This document shows positions 1-8,439 of a DNA stretch of 64,000 nucleotides, piece after piece. The stretch is taken from NCBI RefSeq assembly GCF_004363095.1, contig NZ_SNYO01000011.1, positions 162,066 through 226,065 on the forward strand, given 5' to 3'. The DNA comes from Actinomycetospora succinea. Its GTDB lineage: Bacteria; Actinomycetota; Actinomycetes; Mycobacteriales; Pseudonocardiaceae. The position numbers and the translations under genes are program-made. Under the pieces are notes generated by a model, which ran no database searches, was not told the DNA's origin, and saw only the letters and a list, made by a program, of their open reading frames with translations. Within the stretch, counting starts at the first letter, position 1; each line of letters opens with the position of its first letter.

Positions 1-682
1 CGACAACACGTTCCACGGCCTCAAGATCGGCTTCGCGAACGAGATCGGCGCGCTGGCCCGTGAGCTCGGCGTCGACTCCCACGACGTCATGGAGATCTTC
101 CTGTCGGACACCAAGCTGAACATCAGCCCGGCATACCTGCGCCCGGGCTTCGCGTTCGGCGGGTCGTGCCTGCCCAAGGACCTGCGCGGGCTCGTCCACG
201 CCGCGCGCCGCCACGACGTCCGGGTGCCGATCCTGGAGAACGTGCTGCCGTCCAACGACGAGCACATCCAGCGCGCGTTCGAGCACGTCGCGGCCACCGG
301 CAAGCGCCGGGTCGGGGTGTTCGGCCTCGCGTTCAAGGGCGGCACCGACGACCTGCGCGAGAGCCCGCTGGTCGAGCTCTGCGAGCGGATGCTCGGCAAG
401 GGCTACGACCTGCGCATCTACGACCCCGCGGTCGTCGAGTCCGCGCTGCTCGGCGCCAACCGGGCCTTCATCGAGGCCCACCTGCCCCACCTGCGTGACC
501 TGCTCGTCGACACCGTGGCGGACGTGGTCGACCACGCCGAGGTCCTCGTCGTGGGCAAGGCGGACGAGGACGTCCGTGCTGCCCTCGGCCACGGCACCAC
601 GGTGCCGGTGATCGACCTCGTCCGGCTCCCCGACGCCGCGTCGCGTCGCCAACAGGAGGGATACGTCGGCCTTGCCTGGTAG
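1..682 (+). CDS. GDP-mannose (or UDP-glucose) 6-dehydrogenase, C-terminal part (5' end outside window)
   Basis: Reading frame is open from base 2 and the N-terminal NAD-binding half lies outside the window. The visible part has the central domain and the C-terminal sugar-nucleotide-binding domain of the UDP-Glc/GDP-Man dehydrogenase family. The stretch KLNIS..YLRPGFAFGGSCLPKDLR contains the catalytic cysteine (in GGSCLPKD) and reads more like AlgD-type GDP-mannose dehydrogenase than UDP-glucose dehydrogenase. The family oxidises the sugar C6 twice with NAD to give the nucleotide-uronic acid (GDP-mannuronate or UDP-glucuronate) used in polysaccharide assembly. It overlaps the next glycosyltransferase by 11 bp, so the two are probably co-translated. 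Family is certain; the exact substrate is inferred from the motif. Confidence 0.85.
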   Translation, partial: DNTFHGLKIGFANEIGALARELGVDSHDVMEIFLSDTKLNISPAYLRPGFAFGGSCLPKDLRGLVHAARRHDVRVPILENVLPSNDEHIQRAFEHVAATGKRRVGVFGLAFKGGTDDLRESPLVELCERMLGKGYDLRIYDPAVVESALLGANRAFIEAHLPHLRDLLVDTVADVVDHAEVLVVGKADEDVRAALGHGTTVPVIDLVRLPDAASRRQQEGYVGLAW

Positions 683-1871
683 AGCACTGATCGTCGTCGA
701 GAACCTCTCGGTCCCCTTCGACCGGCGGGTCTGGCAGGAGTGCCAGACCCTCACCGGACACGGATGGGAGGTCGAGGTGATCTGCCCGCTCGGCACGAAG
801 CGGGACACCGAGACCGAGATCGTCATCGACGGCGTCCGGATCCACCGCTACCCGCTCGAGGCGGCGACCGGCGGCCCGCAGGGCTACCTCAAGGAGTACG
901 GCACCGCCCTGTGGCACACCAACCGGCTGATCAAGCGCATCCAGAAGCGCGCGCCGGTCGACGTCGTGCACCTGTGCAACCCGCCGGACCTGCTCTTCCT
1001 GCCCGCGCTGCGCGCGAAGGCGCGCGGCGCCAAGGTCATCTTCGACCAGCACGACCTCGTCCCCGAGCTCTACCTCTCGCGGTTCCGTGAGAAGAAGGAC
1101 TCGATGTACTGGGCGATGCGCCTGCTGGAGTGGGGCACCTACCGCACCGCGGACACGGTGATCGCCACCAACGAGAGCTACCGCGCCGTGGCCACCGGCC
1201 GCGGGCGGGTGCCCGTCGAGGACACGTTCGTGGTGCGCAGCGCCCCGGCCGTCGAGCGCTTCGCGATGCGTCCGGCCGAGCCCGCGCTGGCCCGCGGCCG
1301 CGAGCACCTCCTCTGCTACCTCGGGGTCATGGGCCCGCAGGACGGGGTCGACTACGCGATCCGCGCCCTGGCCGACCTCGCCGAGCGCCGCGACGACTGG
1401 CACGCGGTGTTCATGGGCACCGGCGACGCCTTCGACGACGTCGTCGCCCTCGCACACGCCTACGGGCTCGACGACCGGGTGTCGTTCACCGGCCGCATCC
1501 CCGACGAGGACGTGCTGCGCCATCTGTCCACCGCGTCGGTCTGCCTCGCGCCGGACCCGCGCAACCCGCTCAACGACGTGTCCACCATGAACAAGATCAT
1601 GGAGTACATGGCGATGGGGCGGCCGGTGGTGTCGTTCGACCTGGTCGAGGCGAGGGTCTCGGCCGGTGAGGCGGCGGTCTACGCCCGACCCAACGACGTC
1701 GGCGAGTTCGCGGGCCTCGTGTCCGAGCTCCTCGACGACCCGCGTCGCCGCCAGGCGATGGGGGAGATCGGTATGGAACGCGTGTCCGGGCCGCTGTCCT
1801 GGACCAACTCGGAGAAGGAACTGCTGGCCGCGTACGAGTCGGCCACGCAGGCCCGTCCAGCAGGACGCTGA
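672..1871 (+). CDS. GT4-family glycosyltransferase
   Basis: A 399-residue GT-B glycosyltransferase starting at TTG 672 inside the end of the dehydrogenase gene (MPGRALIVVENLSVPFDRRVW). The N-terminal half resembles Glyco_transf_4 acceptor domains. The C-terminal half has the group-1 donor domain, with CYLGVMGPQDGVDYAIRAL and the segment SVCLAPDPRNPLND..MNKIMEYMAMGRPVV, where the usual E(x7)E region is modified. It should transfer a sugar from a nucleotide donor to a lipid-linked intermediate at the inner membrane face. Sugar specificity cannot be read from sequence. The upstream overlap suggests coupling to the uronic-acid-forming dehydrogenase. Confidence 0.85.
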   Translation: MPGRALIVVENLSVPFDRRVWQECQTLTGHGWEVEVICPLGTKRDTETEIVIDGVRIHRYPLEAATGGPQGYLKEYGTALWHTNRLIKRIQKRAPVDVVHLCNPPDLLFLPALRAKARGAKVIFDQHDLVPELYLSRFREKKDSMYWAMRLLEWGTYRTADTVIATNESYRAVATGRGRVPVEDTFVVRSAPAVERFAMRPAEPALARGREHLLCYLGVMGPQDGVDYAIRALADLAERRDDWHAVFMGTGDAFDDVVALAHAYGLDDRVSFTGRIPDEDVLRHLSTASVCLAPDPRNPLNDVSTMNKIMEYMAMGRPVVSFDLVEARVSAGEAAVYARPNDVGEFAGLVSELLDDPRRRQAMGEIGMERVSGPLSWTNSEKELLAAYESATQARPAGR

Positions 1872-1950
1872 GCGATGACCAGCTCCGTCGGCGACCCGTG
1901 CGCGGGCCCGTCGCCGGGCGCATCACGGCGGTCGCCTTGATCCACCACAG

Positions 1951-1979
1951 TAGGATGCCCCCCGGCGTCCTCAGGGGGC
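1951..1979 (+). promoter_or_regulatory. Candidate -10 box and leader hairpin before the Wzz-like gene
   Basis: TAGGAT at 1951-1956 fits the actinobacterial TANNNT -10 pattern; no convincing -35 is seen at 17 bp. It is followed by GCCCCC (1957-1962) facing GGGGGC (1974-1979), a six-pair hairpin with an 11-base loop. A strong ribosome-binding run GGAGGAAAGG (1995-2004) precedes ATG 2011. Inference from sequence only. Confidence 0.4.
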
Positions 1980-2010
1980 GACACGCCGACGACCGGAGGA
2001 AAGGCACGTC

Positions 2011-4524
2011 ATGAGCCCGCTCCAGATCCAGTGGGATCGCATCCGCCGCCGGTGGGTCCTGATCCTCGTCATCGGCATCGTGGCGGCGGCCGGCTCGCTG
2101 GGGGCATCGCTCCTGCAGGGATCGACCTACACCGGCCGGTCGGCGCTGACCATCGTGTCCCAGGACCGCGCTCCCGAGCAGGACACCGTCCTCGCCCAGG
2201 GGTACGCCGACTACTTCAACCAGGCGTCCTCGCAGCAGCAGCTGCGCCAGACCGCCGGTGTGCCCGACTCCGTCGGCCTTAACGCCCGCATCGCCGCGGC
2301 CAGCCCGATCGTGTACATCGAGGCCGTCGCCGACAGCCCCGACGTCGCCTCCGACTCGGCCACCAAGATGGCCGTCGCCCTGCGCGACGACGTCAACTCG
2401 AGCCTCGGCGGCGACGCCCAGCAGCAGCAGCTCAACACGCTCAACCAGCAGCTCGCGGCCGCCCAGCGCGTCAACAACCAGGGTGAGATCAGCAGGCTGC
2501 AGGAGCAGATCAACGACATCCAGGGCCGCAGCACCAACCAGCTGCAGGACCTCCAGCTCAACGCCGGTGTCGTCTCCAACCCGACCAACGCGGCCCGCAA
2601 CGCCGGCGCCGCGCTGATCGGCGGTCTCGTGCTCGGCGCGCTGCTCGCGATGGCGCTGGGCCGCTTCGAGAACCGGATCGTCACGCCCAGCGAGGTCCGC
2701 GACCGCCTCGGGCTGCAGGTGCTCGCCGTCGTCGGCGGCAAGCAGCGCAAGTCCGGCGAGAACGCGCGCAACGAGATGCTGCGGGCGCTGATGGGCCTCA
2801 CGAACGCCCACGGCATGCCGACCCCGGGCTCGCTCGCGATCACCGGCCCGGTCACGGCGCGCGCGTCGAAGACCCGCGTCGCCGTCGCCCTCGCCGGTCT
2901 GCGCGCCCTGCAGGGCCAGACGACGCTGCTCGTCCAGGCCGACCTCGAGTCCGACGCCGGCGGGTCCACCGAGCTCGCGTCGATGTCCGGTGTCGCCGAC
3001 TTCCTCGCCGAGCGCGGCGACAGCCGCATCGACGGCAAGGTGTTCTCCAACGGCCGGGCGCTGCTGGTCTCGCCGCGCGGCAGCAAGCGCGACGACCTGT
3101 TCGCGCTGTACTCCCGCTCGCACGTCTCCCGCCTGCTCGGGCAGGGCTCGGTGCTCGCCGACCTGGTGATCATCGACGCGCCGCCCGCCGAGAGCGTCGA
3201 GGGCCAGGTCGTGTGCTCCGCGGCCGACCGCTCGCTGCTGGTGGTCGAGGAGGGCGAGACCCGCTCCCGCGACGCCACGAACGCGCTCGACTCGCTGGCC
3301 CGCGCCGGCGGCACCGCGCTCGGCGTCGTGCTGGTCCGCAACCCCGGCCAGCTCGTCGACCCGGGCTTCCTCGCCGAGCGCAACTGGACGCCCGCGCGCC
3401 TGCCCGCCGGCCCGGTGCCGGCCCCGGCGCGCCCCGCCGGTCCGGCCGGCCCCGCGCCCGCTCCGGCCCCGGCCGCGCGGCCCGCGCAGGTCCCGCCGGC
3501 CGACCGCACCGCCCCGATCTCCCGCGAGAAGCTCGAGGAGGCCCGCGCCGCCATGGGTGCCGGTGCCGCCGCGGGTGCGGCCGCCGAGGGCACCAACGGC
3601 GCGACCGTGAACGGCGCCAAGCCGTCCAACGGCACGCCGGTCCGCGGCTCGTCGGCGCCGTCCGGGCCGTCGAACGGTCAGGGCTCGCAGAGCACCAACG
3701 GCAGCGCGGCCCCGCGCCAGGAGCAGGCCTCGGGCAGCCGTCCGGCCAAGCCCGCCGCCGGCCCGTCCGGTGCGGCCCCGAGCGGCTCGAGCGCATCGGC
3801 CGGCACCCAGGGTGCGGCCAAGCCGGCACCGTCGGCCAAGCCGGCCCCCGGCGCGAAGCCCTCGCCCGGCGGTGCGCCGCAGGGCGGCTCGGCCCCCGGT
3901 GCGCAGGCCCCTGGCCAGTCGGGCCAGCAGAGCCAGCAGGGCCCCGGCGCCAAGCCGGCCCCGGGCGGCCAGGCCGGCCAGGCGAGCGCCCCGAAGCCCG
4001 CAGGCGGCGCGCCCCAGCCCGGTCCGGGCGCTCCCGGCGCGCCGGCGGGCACCGAGGCCCCGGGCGTCAGCGTCCACACGCGCCGCGGCACCGGCGGCAA
4101 GCCGTCGCCGAGCCCGAAGCCGACCCCCGGCGGCGGCACCGGCCCCAAGCCGACCGGCCCGCAGCCCGGCGCCAACCCCGGCGCCAACCCCAGCGCGAAC
4201 CTCAGCGCCGGCCCGTCCGCGTCGGCCCCGAGCGCCGCCCCCGCGGGCTCGGCGGGTGCGCGCATGGGCGGCACGGCACCGGCCGCCAAGCCGGCCGCCA
4301 AGCCGGCCGCGAAGCCCGCCGCCAAGGCGGACGGCTCCTCGGCGTCGCCGAGCTCGCCCCCCGGCGCGAAGCGGGTGGGCGTCGCGCGGTTCACGCGCAG
4401 CTCCGCCCCGAACGGCGCCGGTGCGGGCGTGAAGGACGGTGACAAGAAGTCCTCCGACGTGTCGTCGGGCCCGCACACCGGCGGTCTCTCCGCCCCCACG
4501 GTCACCCTGCGCACGGAGAAGTGA
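2011..4524 (+). CDS. Wzz-like chain-length determinant fused to degenerate BY-kinase domain, with long Ala/Pro/Gly tail
   Basis: 837 residues. TM1 at about 16-36, a periplasmic-side Wzz region rich in Gln with coiled-coil character (about 70-185), TM2 at about 197-217, then a P-loop kinase-like domain (about 225-445). The Walker A glycines of bacterial tyrosine kinases are lost: residues 278-288 read TGPVTARASKT, keeping only Lys287-Thr288. Walker A' is LLVQADL (306-312). Walker B survives as LADLVIIDAPP (382-392). Residues about 460-830 are a low-complexity Ala/Pro/Gly/Lys tail with AAKP repeats and no tyrosine cluster, and the protein ends SAPTVTLRTEK. Known Wzz/BY-kinase proteins control chain length and polymer export. 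Catalysis here is doubtful. The stop abuts the GTG of the polymerase gene. Confidence 0.8.
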   Translation: MSPLQIQWDRIRRRWVLILVIGIVAAAGSLGASLLQGSTYTGRSALTIVSQDRAPEQDTVLAQGYADYFNQASSQQQLRQTAGVPDSVGLNARIAAASPIVYIEAVADSPDVASDSATKMAVALRDDVNSSLGGDAQQQQLNTLNQQLAAAQRVNNQGEISRLQEQINDIQGRSTNQLQDLQLNAGVVSNPTNAARNAGAALIGGLVLGALLAMALGRFENRIVTPSEVRDRLGLQVLAVVGGKQRKSGENARNEMLRALMGLTNAHGMPTPGSLAITGPVTARASKTRVAVALAGLRALQGQTTLLVQADLESDAGGSTELASMSGVADFLAERGDSRIDGKVFSNGRALLVSPRGSKRDDLFALYSRSHVSRLLGQGSVLADLVIIDAPPAESVEGQVVCSAADRSLLVVEEGETRSRDATNALDSLARAGGTALGVVLVRNPGQLVDPGFLAERNWTPARLPAGPVPAPARPAGPAGPAPAPAPAARPAQVPPADRTAPISREKLEEARAAMGAGAAAGAAAEGTNGATVNGAKPSNGTPVRGSSAPSGPSNGQGSQSTNGSAAPRQEQASGSRPAKPAAGPSGAAPSGSSASAGTQGAAKPAPSAKPAPGAKPSPGGAPQGGSAPGAQAPGQSGQQSQQGPGAKPAPGGQAGQASAPKPAGGAPQPGPGAPGAPAGTEAPGVSVHTRRGTGGKPSPSPKPTPGGGTGPKPTGPQPGANPGANPSANLSAGPSASAPSAAPAGSAGARMGGTAPAAKPAAKPAAKPAAKADGSSASPSSPPGAKRVGVARFTRSSAPNGAGAGVKDGDKKSSDVSSGPHTGGLSAPTVTLRTEK

Positions 4525-6099
4525 GTGAGTCTGCTGACGGGACGCTTCCGCGGGTCCTCGCGCCGTGACCTGGTCGTCGGCGCCGTAGCGGTCGTCGTCG
4601 TCCTCGGTCTCGCGGTCAGCGCGCCGAGCGACGTCGGCGTCCTGCTCGCGGGGGGTGCGGTGGCCGCCGGGGTGGGGCTCCTCGCCCTCGGCAACCCGCT
4701 CCTGGCCCTCCTGCTGGTGTTCGCGGCGAGCTTCCTGCGGTCCCCGCAGAAGGAGTTCGTCTCGGCGGAGGCGCTGACGCCCTGCTTCTACGCGATGGTG
4801 CTGGCCCTCGCGATCGCGGTGGCCCAGCGCGCCCGGCAGCTCCCCAAGCTGGGCGTCGTCGAGTGGCTGATGACGACCTACATCGTCTGGAACGTCCTCT
4901 CGATGTGGCTGCCGCACGAGTACGACGCGATCGACCCGATCCTCGGCGCCGAGATCGACGTGTGGCGCTGGATCTTCAGTGGCGTGCTGCTGCCGCTGGT
5001 GGTCTACGTGGTCGCCAAGGCCGTCCTCGACACCGAGGACGCGGTGAAGTGGGTCCTGTGGATCACCATCGCGATGGCGGCCTACTCGGCCTGGGTCAGC
5101 ATCATGCAGTTCCACGGCCCGGACTGGGCGGTGTGGCCGTCGTACATCGTCGACTCGCCCAACTGGAAGGGCCGCGCCAACGGCGTGTTCAACCAGCCCG
5201 TGGTCAACGGGATGATCCTCACGATGGGGTACGTGGTCTGCCTGTTCATGGCGTCCCGCCCCGAGCTCAAGCGCTGGCTGCGCTGGGGCCTGTGGGGCCT
5301 CGCCGGGGCGTGCGCGTACTCGGTCTACCTCACCCACACCCGAGCGGCGCTGCTCGCGCTGGTCGTGGTGGTGGGCCTGGGCGTCGTCTTCGCGAAGCAC
5401 TGGCGCCGGGCGTTCGTCGTGTCCGGCGTGCTCGGGCTCGCGGGGGTCGCCGCCAACGCCGCGACGTTCTTCTCCGACGACCGCTCGGCGGGCGGCATCG
5501 GCTCCTCGAACGAGGTGTACGACCGGCTCAACATCATGGCCACGTCGCTGCGCGCGGTGGCCGAGCACCCGTTCGTCGGCATCGGCATCGGCCGGTTCCA
5601 GGTCTACAACACCTGGGAGCACACCGTGTGGTCCCAGGAGATCGACTGGAACCGCGGGTTCGGCATCATCTCCCACGAGAACGAGCTGGGGATCGCCGCC
5701 GAACTGGGGATCCCGGGCCTGCTGCTGTGGCTCGGCATCCTCGTCACGGTGTTCTGGTCGCTGTGGCGGGCCATGCAGGAGCTGCCGGAGAACACGCTGC
5801 TCGGCCGCCCACTGGCGCTGGTCGGCGGCATGGCGATGGTCGTCCTCGTGGTCAACGGCGTCACCGTCGACCTGCGCCTCCTGGACTTCGCGTCGATGAT
5901 GCCGTTCCTCTACGCCGGCATGGTCGTCGGTCAGCTCGACCGGTTCCGCGAGGGCCGCTACGTCGCCCGGCCCGGTGCCGCGGGCAGCGGCCTGCCGGGC
6001 GGGATGACGCCCGACGAGGTCTCGGCCTGGTACGACGAGCACCCGCGCGAGAAGGCGGGCTCGGAGAAGCCGCGCGGCGGCCTCGTGGGCGCCCCGTGA
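4525..6099 (+). CDS. O-antigen ligase / Wzy-like polysaccharide polymerase
   Basis: 524 residues, strongly hydrophobic, with about ten or more membrane segments between residues 15 and 475 and a hydrophilic tail. A large extracytoplasmic loop (about residues 305-390) with HPFVGIGIGRFQVYNTWEH and ISHENELGIAAELGIPG is typical of the Wzy_C / O-antigen ligase (PF04932) family, where conserved Arg and His residues act on undecaprenyl-linked glycans. Start is GTG 4525, directly after the TGA of the Wzz-like gene. Together with Wzz and Wzx it makes a Wzx/Wzy-dependent pathway. Whether it polymerises repeat units or ligates chains to another acceptor cannot be decided from sequence. Confidence 0.8.
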   Translation: MSLLTGRFRGSSRRDLVVGAVAVVVVLGLAVSAPSDVGVLLAGGAVAAGVGLLALGNPLLALLLVFAASFLRSPQKEFVSAEALTPCFYAMVLALAIAVAQRARQLPKLGVVEWLMTTYIVWNVLSMWLPHEYDAIDPILGAEIDVWRWIFSGVLLPLVVYVVAKAVLDTEDAVKWVLWITIAMAAYSAWVSIMQFHGPDWAVWPSYIVDSPNWKGRANGVFNQPVVNGMILTMGYVVCLFMASRPELKRWLRWGLWGLAGACAYSVYLTHTRAALLALVVVVGLGVVFAKHWRRAFVVSGVLGLAGVAANAATFFSDDRSAGGIGSSNEVYDRLNIMATSLRAVAEHPFVGIGIGRFQVYNTWEHTVWSQEIDWNRGFGIISHENELGIAAELGIPGLLLWLGILVTVFWSLWRAMQELPENTLLGRPLALVGGMAMVVLVVNGVTVDLRLLDFASMMPFLYAGMVVGQLDRFREGRYVARPGAAGSGLPGGMTPDEVSAWYDEHPREKAGSEKPRGGLVGAP

Positions 6100-7202
6100 G
6101 CGGTCCGCGCCCGCCCCGGGTGCTCTGGGTCTCCACGAGCACGCAGACCCAGGGCGGTATCGCCACCTGCGTGCGCACGCTCGCCGCGACCGGCCTCTGG
6201 GAGCGGTGGGGCGTGCGGCACGTGGCGACCCACCGCGACGGCTCGAAGGGCGACAAGGCGCTGGCGTTCGCCTCGGGACTCGCCCGCTACACCGCGACGA
6301 TGCTCCTGCGCCGCCCCGACCTCGTGCACATCCACATGTCGTCGGCGGGCAGCTTCGTGCGCAAGGCCGCGATGGCCTGGCTCGCGTACCTGCTGGGCGT
6401 CCCCGTGGTGCTGCACGTCCACTCCGGGCGGTTCCACCTCTTCCACGACCGCGCGCCCGCCCCGCTGCGCCGGTTCATCGCCGCGACGCTGACGCGCGCC
6501 GACGTCGTCATCGCGCTCGGCGAGCTGATGCGCACCCGGCTCGCGGCCATCGCGCCCGACGCCCACCTGACCTCGCTGCCCAACCCCGTCCGGATCTCGC
6601 CGGTGACCACCCGGCCCGCGGGCGCGGCGCCGCACGTCGTCTTCCTCGGCCGCATCTGGGACAAGAAGGGCGCGTTCGCGCTGATCGAGGCCTGGGCGAA
6701 GGAGTCCGGCGGCACCGGCGGCCACCTGACGATGGCCGGCGACGGCGAGCACGAGCGCGCCCGCGCGCTGGCCCGCGAGCTCGGCGTCGCCGACTCGGTG
6801 ACCGTGCACGAGTGGCTCTCCACCGACCAGGTGGCCGAGCTGCTCGCGAGCGCCGACGTCCTCGCCCTGCCCTCGGAGAACGAGGGCCAGCCGATGGTCG
6901 TGCTCGAGGCCATGTCGCGCGGGCTGGCGGTGCTGGCCACCGAGGTCGGCGGCATCCCCGAGCTCGTCACCGACGGCGTCGAGGGCCTGCTCGTGCCGCC
7001 GCACGACGCCGGGGCGCTGGCCGACGCGCTCGGCGAGCTGCTCGGGAACGAGCCCCGCCGGCGGGCCCTCGGCGAGGCCGGGGCGGCCCGGGCGCGGGCC
7101 GAGTTCGCCGCCGACGCGGTCGCCGCGCGCATCGAGTCGCTCTACCACGAGGTGCTGGCCCGAAACGGACACCCGGCGCGGGGAGGCAGGGCGGGCCGTT
7201 GA
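6096..7202 (+). CDS. GT4-family glycosyltransferase
   Basis: 368 residues starting at GTG 6096, overlapping the polymerase stop in a GTGA junction; longer upstream reading frame is only a shadow of the polymerase gene. N-terminus VLWVSTSTQTQGGIATCVRTL has the Gly-Gly nucleotide-loop signature of GT4 enzymes. The donor domain carries VVFLGRIWDKKGAFALIEAW and SENEGQPMVVLEAMSRGLAVLATEVGGIPELV with the E-x7-E motif. It probably adds one sugar of the repeat unit on the cytoplasmic side. Donor unknown. Confidence 0.9.
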   Translation: MSGPRPPRVLWVSTSTQTQGGIATCVRTLAATGLWERWGVRHVATHRDGSKGDKALAFASGLARYTATMLLRRPDLVHIHMSSAGSFVRKAAMAWLAYLLGVPVVLHVHSGRFHLFHDRAPAPLRRFIAATLTRADVVIALGELMRTRLAAIAPDAHLTSLPNPVRISPVTTRPAGAAPHVVFLGRIWDKKGAFALIEAWAKESGGTGGHLTMAGDGEHERARALARELGVADSVTVHEWLSTDQVAELLASADVLALPSENEGQPMVVLEAMSRGLAVLATEVGGIPELVTDGVEGLLVPPHDAGALADALGELLGNEPRRRALGEAGAARARAEFAADAVAARIESLYHEVLARNGHPARGGRAGR

Positions 7203-7239
7203 CTACTCTCCGCACCATGATCGACGCTACGGTCCGCCC

Positions 7240-8439
7240 GTGAGGCGGCCCCGTCGTGCGGTGCGGCCGGAGGGCCCGCTGCGGGTGCTGTTCGTCGTCC
7301 CCACCCTCGCCGTCGGCGGCGCCGAGCGCCACGCGGCCACGCTGCTCGCGGGCCTCGACCAGGACCGCTTCGCGGGCTCGCTGGTCTGCCTGCAGGACGG
7401 CGGGCTCGGCACCAACTGGACGGAGCTGCAGGCCGCGGGCGTGCCCGGCGTCGAGTTCCACCGCAGCCGCCGCGACATCCCCGGCATGCTGGTCCAGCTC
7501 GTGCGCCACCTGCGCCGCGAGCGGCCCGACGTCGTCATCCTGCGCGGCTTCAACGCCGAGACCATCGGCCGCGTCGCCGGGGTGCTGGCCGGGGTCCCGC
7601 GCCTGGCGGTGTGGGTGCACAACTGCGGTGACGTGACCCCGCACGGGCGCCTGCGCCGCACCGTCGACGGGCTGCTCGCGAAGGTCACGGACGCCGTCTA
7701 CGGCGTCGCGCACGCCCAGGTCGGCTACATCACCGGCGAGCTCGGGCACGACCGCGACAAGGTCCGGATCGTGCACAACGGCACCGACCTCGGCTTCACC
7801 ACGCCCGAGCCCTCGGGCCGCGACACCGCGCTCGCCCACGAGCTCGGCATCGCCGACGACGAGCTCGTCATCGGCACCGCCGCGGTCATGCGCCCGGAGA
7901 AGGACCAGGCGACGCTGCTGCGCGCCTTCCGCCGGGTCGCGGACGCCCGCGACGACGTGAAGCTGGTGCTCGCCGGCGACGGCCGCGAGCGCCCGGCCCT
8001 CGAGGCCCTCGTCGACGAGCTCGACCTGCGCAAGCGGGTCCTCTTCCTCGGCCACCGCGACGACGTGCCCCGCCTGCTGCGGGTCTTCGACGTGTTCACG
8101 CTGTCCTCGAAGACCGTCGAGTGCTTCCCGATGTCGGTGCTCGAGGCGATGAGCGCCGCGCTGCCCGTCGTGTGCACCGACGTCGGCGGGGTGCCGGAGA
8201 TGGTCGCCGACGGCGTCACCGGGCGCGTCGTGCCGCGCGAGGACCCCGAAGCCCTCGCCGGCGCGTTCCTCGACGTGCTCTCCGACCCCGAGCGGGCCCG
8301 GACGCTGGGCCGCGCCGGGCGCGCGCGCGTGCGCGAGGAGTTCACGCTGCAGCGCTCGATCGACCGGGCGCAGGCCGTCATCGAGGAGACCGCCGGGCGT
8401 CCCGTGCGGGAGACCGATGCGCTCGCGGCCGGGCGCTGA
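7240..8439 (+). CDS. GT4-family glycosyltransferase
   Basis: 399 residues from GTG 7240; a 37-bp gap separates it from the previous gene. The N-terminal VLFVVPTLAVGGAERHAATLL is the classic GT4 acceptor-domain start (GGAE loop), and the donor domain includes MRPEKDQATLLRAF, LAGDGRERP and a modified E-x7-E region (VECFPMSVLEAMSAALPVVCTDVGGVPEMV). Likely a repeat-unit glycosyltransferase. The exact start is not certain, because the first 13 residues are Arg/Pro-rich and poorly conserved in such enzymes. Confidence 0.88.
   Translation: MRRPRRAVRPEGPLRVLFVVPTLAVGGAERHAATLLAGLDQDRFAGSLVCLQDGGLGTNWTELQAAGVPGVEFHRSRRDIPGMLVQLVRHLRRERPDVVILRGFNAETIGRVAGVLAGVPRLAVWVHNCGDVTPHGRLRRTVDGLLAKVTDAVYGVAHAQVGYITGELGHDRDKVRIVHNGTDLGFTTPEPSGRDTALAHELGIADDELVIGTAAVMRPEKDQATLLRAFRRVADARDDVKLVLAGDGRERPALEALVDELDLRKRVLFLGHRDDVPRLLRVFDVFTLSSKTVECFPMSVLEAMSAALPVVCTDVGGVPEMVADGVTGRVVPREDPEALAGAFLDVLSDPERARTLGRAGRARVREEFTLQRSIDRAQAVIEETAGRPVRETDALAAGR

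Noticed and set aside
3400..4400. Ala/Lys/Pro repeats resembling histone H1-like DNA-binding tails
   Set aside because: The tail is in a two-TM Wzz-like membrane protein and is mainly Pro/Gly/Ser; nothing supports DNA binding.
1597..6042. A 1481-codon open frame on the minus strand, and similar long minus-strand frames at 6967-9618, 9615-12665 and 29064-31277
   Set aside because: They are antisense to well-supported genes, have Arg/Gly/Ala/His-rich compositions typical of reading GC-rich codons in the wrong frame, and contain no domain.
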